Below, piece after piece: positions 6,125 through 7,492 of a stretch of DNA of 7,492 nucleotides. Below the pieces are notes generated by a model, which had not been told where the DNA came from, did not search any database, and saw only the letters and a program-made list of their open reading frames with translations. This DNA comes from an uncultured Bacteroidota bacterium (lineage in GTDB: Bacteria > Bacteroidota > Bacteroidia > Chitinophagales > Chitinophagaceae). The stretch is taken from NCBI GenBank assembly GCA_903835145.1, contig CAILMA010000213.1:1-7492 (forward strand), given 5' to 3'. The first letter of the stretch is position 1. Each line of letters opens with the position of its first letter. Position numbers and translations under genes: made by a program.

Positions 6125-7492
6125 TTAATTACTTGTCGGCTTTAATACTTTTTCCGGCATGCGCAACCAATTGAGGTCCTGCAACTGCATGGTAAAAGAG
6201 ATGCTTCTTGCAAAAGCCTTGCTGCCAAATGTATTCTTAAGGTAGTTCTGGTAGTCATTGCTCATCACTATCGGGAAGTAGACGCTCACCAGGTTCTTAA
6301 CGAGCCTTAACTCAATACCACCTTCATAGAGCAGCGTTGAACTGCCGTTATTGGATTGAGTTGGATTGATATTAGGAATGATGCCGGCATCAAAAAACAG
6401 TTTAAATGGTATCCCTCGTGGCAAATCTGTGGACAAATTAATGGTAGCCATCCAGTTGTCGCTGCGGTCGATATTATTGAAGACAGGCACTTTAAAACCA
6501 CCTTCCTGCATTGATATTTGCTGAGCCGCCATGTGATCTGTAGCATTCCTACCTATGTAAGTACCGTCATACAAATAATCGTTTATCCCGGAGTAACTGC
6601 TGTTGAGCTCATACCTTGCCACTACCGTAGGGTCATTGTTAATAGCGAAGTACTTACCAATAAATGCCCTTATATACAGCGACTTCTTTTTGGTATTGTA
6701 GTCGACGCGCGCATTACCCTCTGCCGACAATTTGGCAAAATCAGCTCCACCCTGCCCTTCAATTTTATAGCTGAATGGGTTATAGGTTCGTTCATTTTTG
6801 TGCTCATAACGCAGAAGCCCATATACTTTCTGCGTGCTTACCAAATGAGTACCGGAGGCATCAAAAGAGAAATTTTCCTCATTGATGCTATACCCCTTAA
6901 GCAACAATGTCCGCTTCACGGTGCTCAAAAAGTCGCGCTGCCCGTCTTCACGGGAATATTGGTTAAATGTAAAATTTAAGGACAATGCCATTTTGCTGTA
7001 CCGGGTGTAAAGCGGACTGGTTTGTCCTATCAGCGTTTCATTATTGTGAAAGGTCTTTCCATCGGCCTGCAACATAATGTCATGAAATATACCGGAAGGA
7101 TACCATAGGTAACCAACTGAGCCGGCGCCCGTAATACTGTTGCTGCCCGTGGCAAACAACGGTGCTACAATAAACCTGAATCGATGCTCAGGCACGGTGA
7201 TATTGTGAAACAATAAACCGGCAGAGAACCCATCATACTGATTGTATGCGACGGCAGGCGAATAAAAAATGCGCTGTTGCTCCATGCGATTCAAACCCAT
7301 AAATGCTTTAAAGTGAAGCGGGAAACGATGCGACAGTCCTGAACTTCTGTAAATGTTGTTTACCCGGTTCGCATCTGGCACACAGCTGTCCACTTTAAGT
7401 ACGGTCCAGTCGCCTGTTATCATGATAACAGAAGTATCGTTGCTAAAAGGCTCAATCCACTTGCTACCCACCAAAGAATCTTCATTGTAGGC
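6125..7492 (-). CDS. C-terminal part of a large M1-metallopeptidase-like surface protein (5' end outside window)
   Basis: The frame is open from the right edge to a TAA at 6125-6127, giving 455 visible residues. No ATG near the edge looks like a true start, so the gene continues beyond the window. The visible portion is rich in alternating hydrophobic/polar strands with many aromatic residues, as in outer-membrane or periplasmic beta-structures. Distinctive segments are MEQQRIFYSPAVAYNQYDGF, YLWYPSGIFHDIMLQADGKT, LLRYEHKNERTYNPFSY, YNTKKKSLYIRAFIGKYF and, near the end, SKAFARSISFTMQL. This pattern resembles the C-terminal region of large Bacteroidota proteins annotated as M1-family (gluzincin) metallopeptidases. 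The catalytic HEXXH domain would be upstream and is not visible, so peptidase activity cannot be confirmed. It could instead be an unrelated beta-barrel protein. The next gene downstream is the DUF3052 gene, 39 nt away. Confidence 0.7.
   Translation of the reverse strand, partial: AYNEDSLVGSKWIEPFSNDTSVIMITGDWTVLKVDSCVPDANRVNNIYRSSGLSHRFPLHFKAFMGLNRMEQQRIFYSPAVAYNQYDGFSAGLLFHNITVPEHRFRFIVAPLFATGSNSITGAGSVGYLWYPSGIFHDIMLQADGKTFHNNETLIGQTSPLYTRYSKMALSLNFTFNQYSREDGQRDFLSTVKRTLLLKGYSINEENFSFDASGTHLVSTQKVYGLLRYEHKNERTYNPFSYKIEGQGGADFAKLSAEGNARVDYNTKKKSLYIRAFIGKYFAINNDPTVVARYELNSSYSGINDYLYDGTYIGRNATDHMAAQQISMQEGGFKVPVFNNIDRSDNWMATINLSTDLPRGIPFKLFFDAGIIPNINPTQSNNGSSTLLYEGGIELRLVKNLVSVYFPIVMSNDYQNYLKNTFGSKAFARSISFTMQLQDLNWLRMPEKVLKPTSN

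Noticed and set aside
6518..6979. 153-residue open frame on the plus strand opposite the M1-like gene
   Set aside because: It lies antisense to a well-supported coding region, with no recognisable domain or promoter-like signal.
7472..7474. TTG as a start codon for the minus-strand gene at the right edge
   Set aside because: The same frame stays open to the end of the window (7475-7492), so this TTG is almost certainly an internal Leu codon of a gene truncated by the window edge.

Overview
The window looks like a piece of a Bacteroidota chromosome, probably of the Chitinophagaceae or a related family. Three things support this. One secreted protein ends in a type IX secretion (T9SS) type A sorting domain, a system essentially confined to Bacteroidota. 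The starts lack recognisable Shine-Dalgarno sequences. TAnnTTTG motifs, the Bacteroidota -7 promoter consensus, lie upstream of two genes. Base composition is moderate, and coding is dense on both strands. The genus assignment is an inference from protein style, not a database match.

The left part (about 1-4430, + strand) is a co-directional block pfkA-aroB-aroA-aroC. PfkA is an ATP-type 6-phosphofructokinase. AroB, AroA and AroC are three of the seven shikimate-pathway enzymes: 3-dehydroquinate synthase, EPSP synthase and chorismate synthase. Gaps are 51 nt (pfkA/aroB), a 10-nt overlap (aroB/aroA) and 40 nt (aroA/aroC), so the three aro genes very likely share a transcript and pfkA may lead it. 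DAHP synthase, dehydroquinase, shikimate dehydrogenase and shikimate kinase are not here and must be encoded elsewhere.

The middle part (4431-5676, + strand) is a 142-nt leader followed by a secreted T9SS cargo protein of unknown function. The leader has a good TAnnTTTG match immediately after the aroC stop and an inverted repeat with 9-bp arms.

The right part (5678-7492, - strand) holds two genes read toward the T9SS gene. One is the 3' portion of a large protein that runs off the window edge; it resembles the C-terminal region of Bacteroidota M1-like, outer-membrane-associated metallopeptidases. The other, 39 nt downstream of it, is a small DUF3052-family protein. The DUF3052 gene and the T9SS gene converge with only one base between their stop codons.

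No RNA genes, mobile elements, CRISPR arrays or clear intrinsic terminators were found, and no stretch over 300 nt lacks a gene. The window is mostly ordinary core metabolism plus cell-surface genes. I found no convincing undescribed system. The points most worth checking are the leader palindrome, motif departures in AroA and PfkA, a compact AroC, and the one-base convergent junction.
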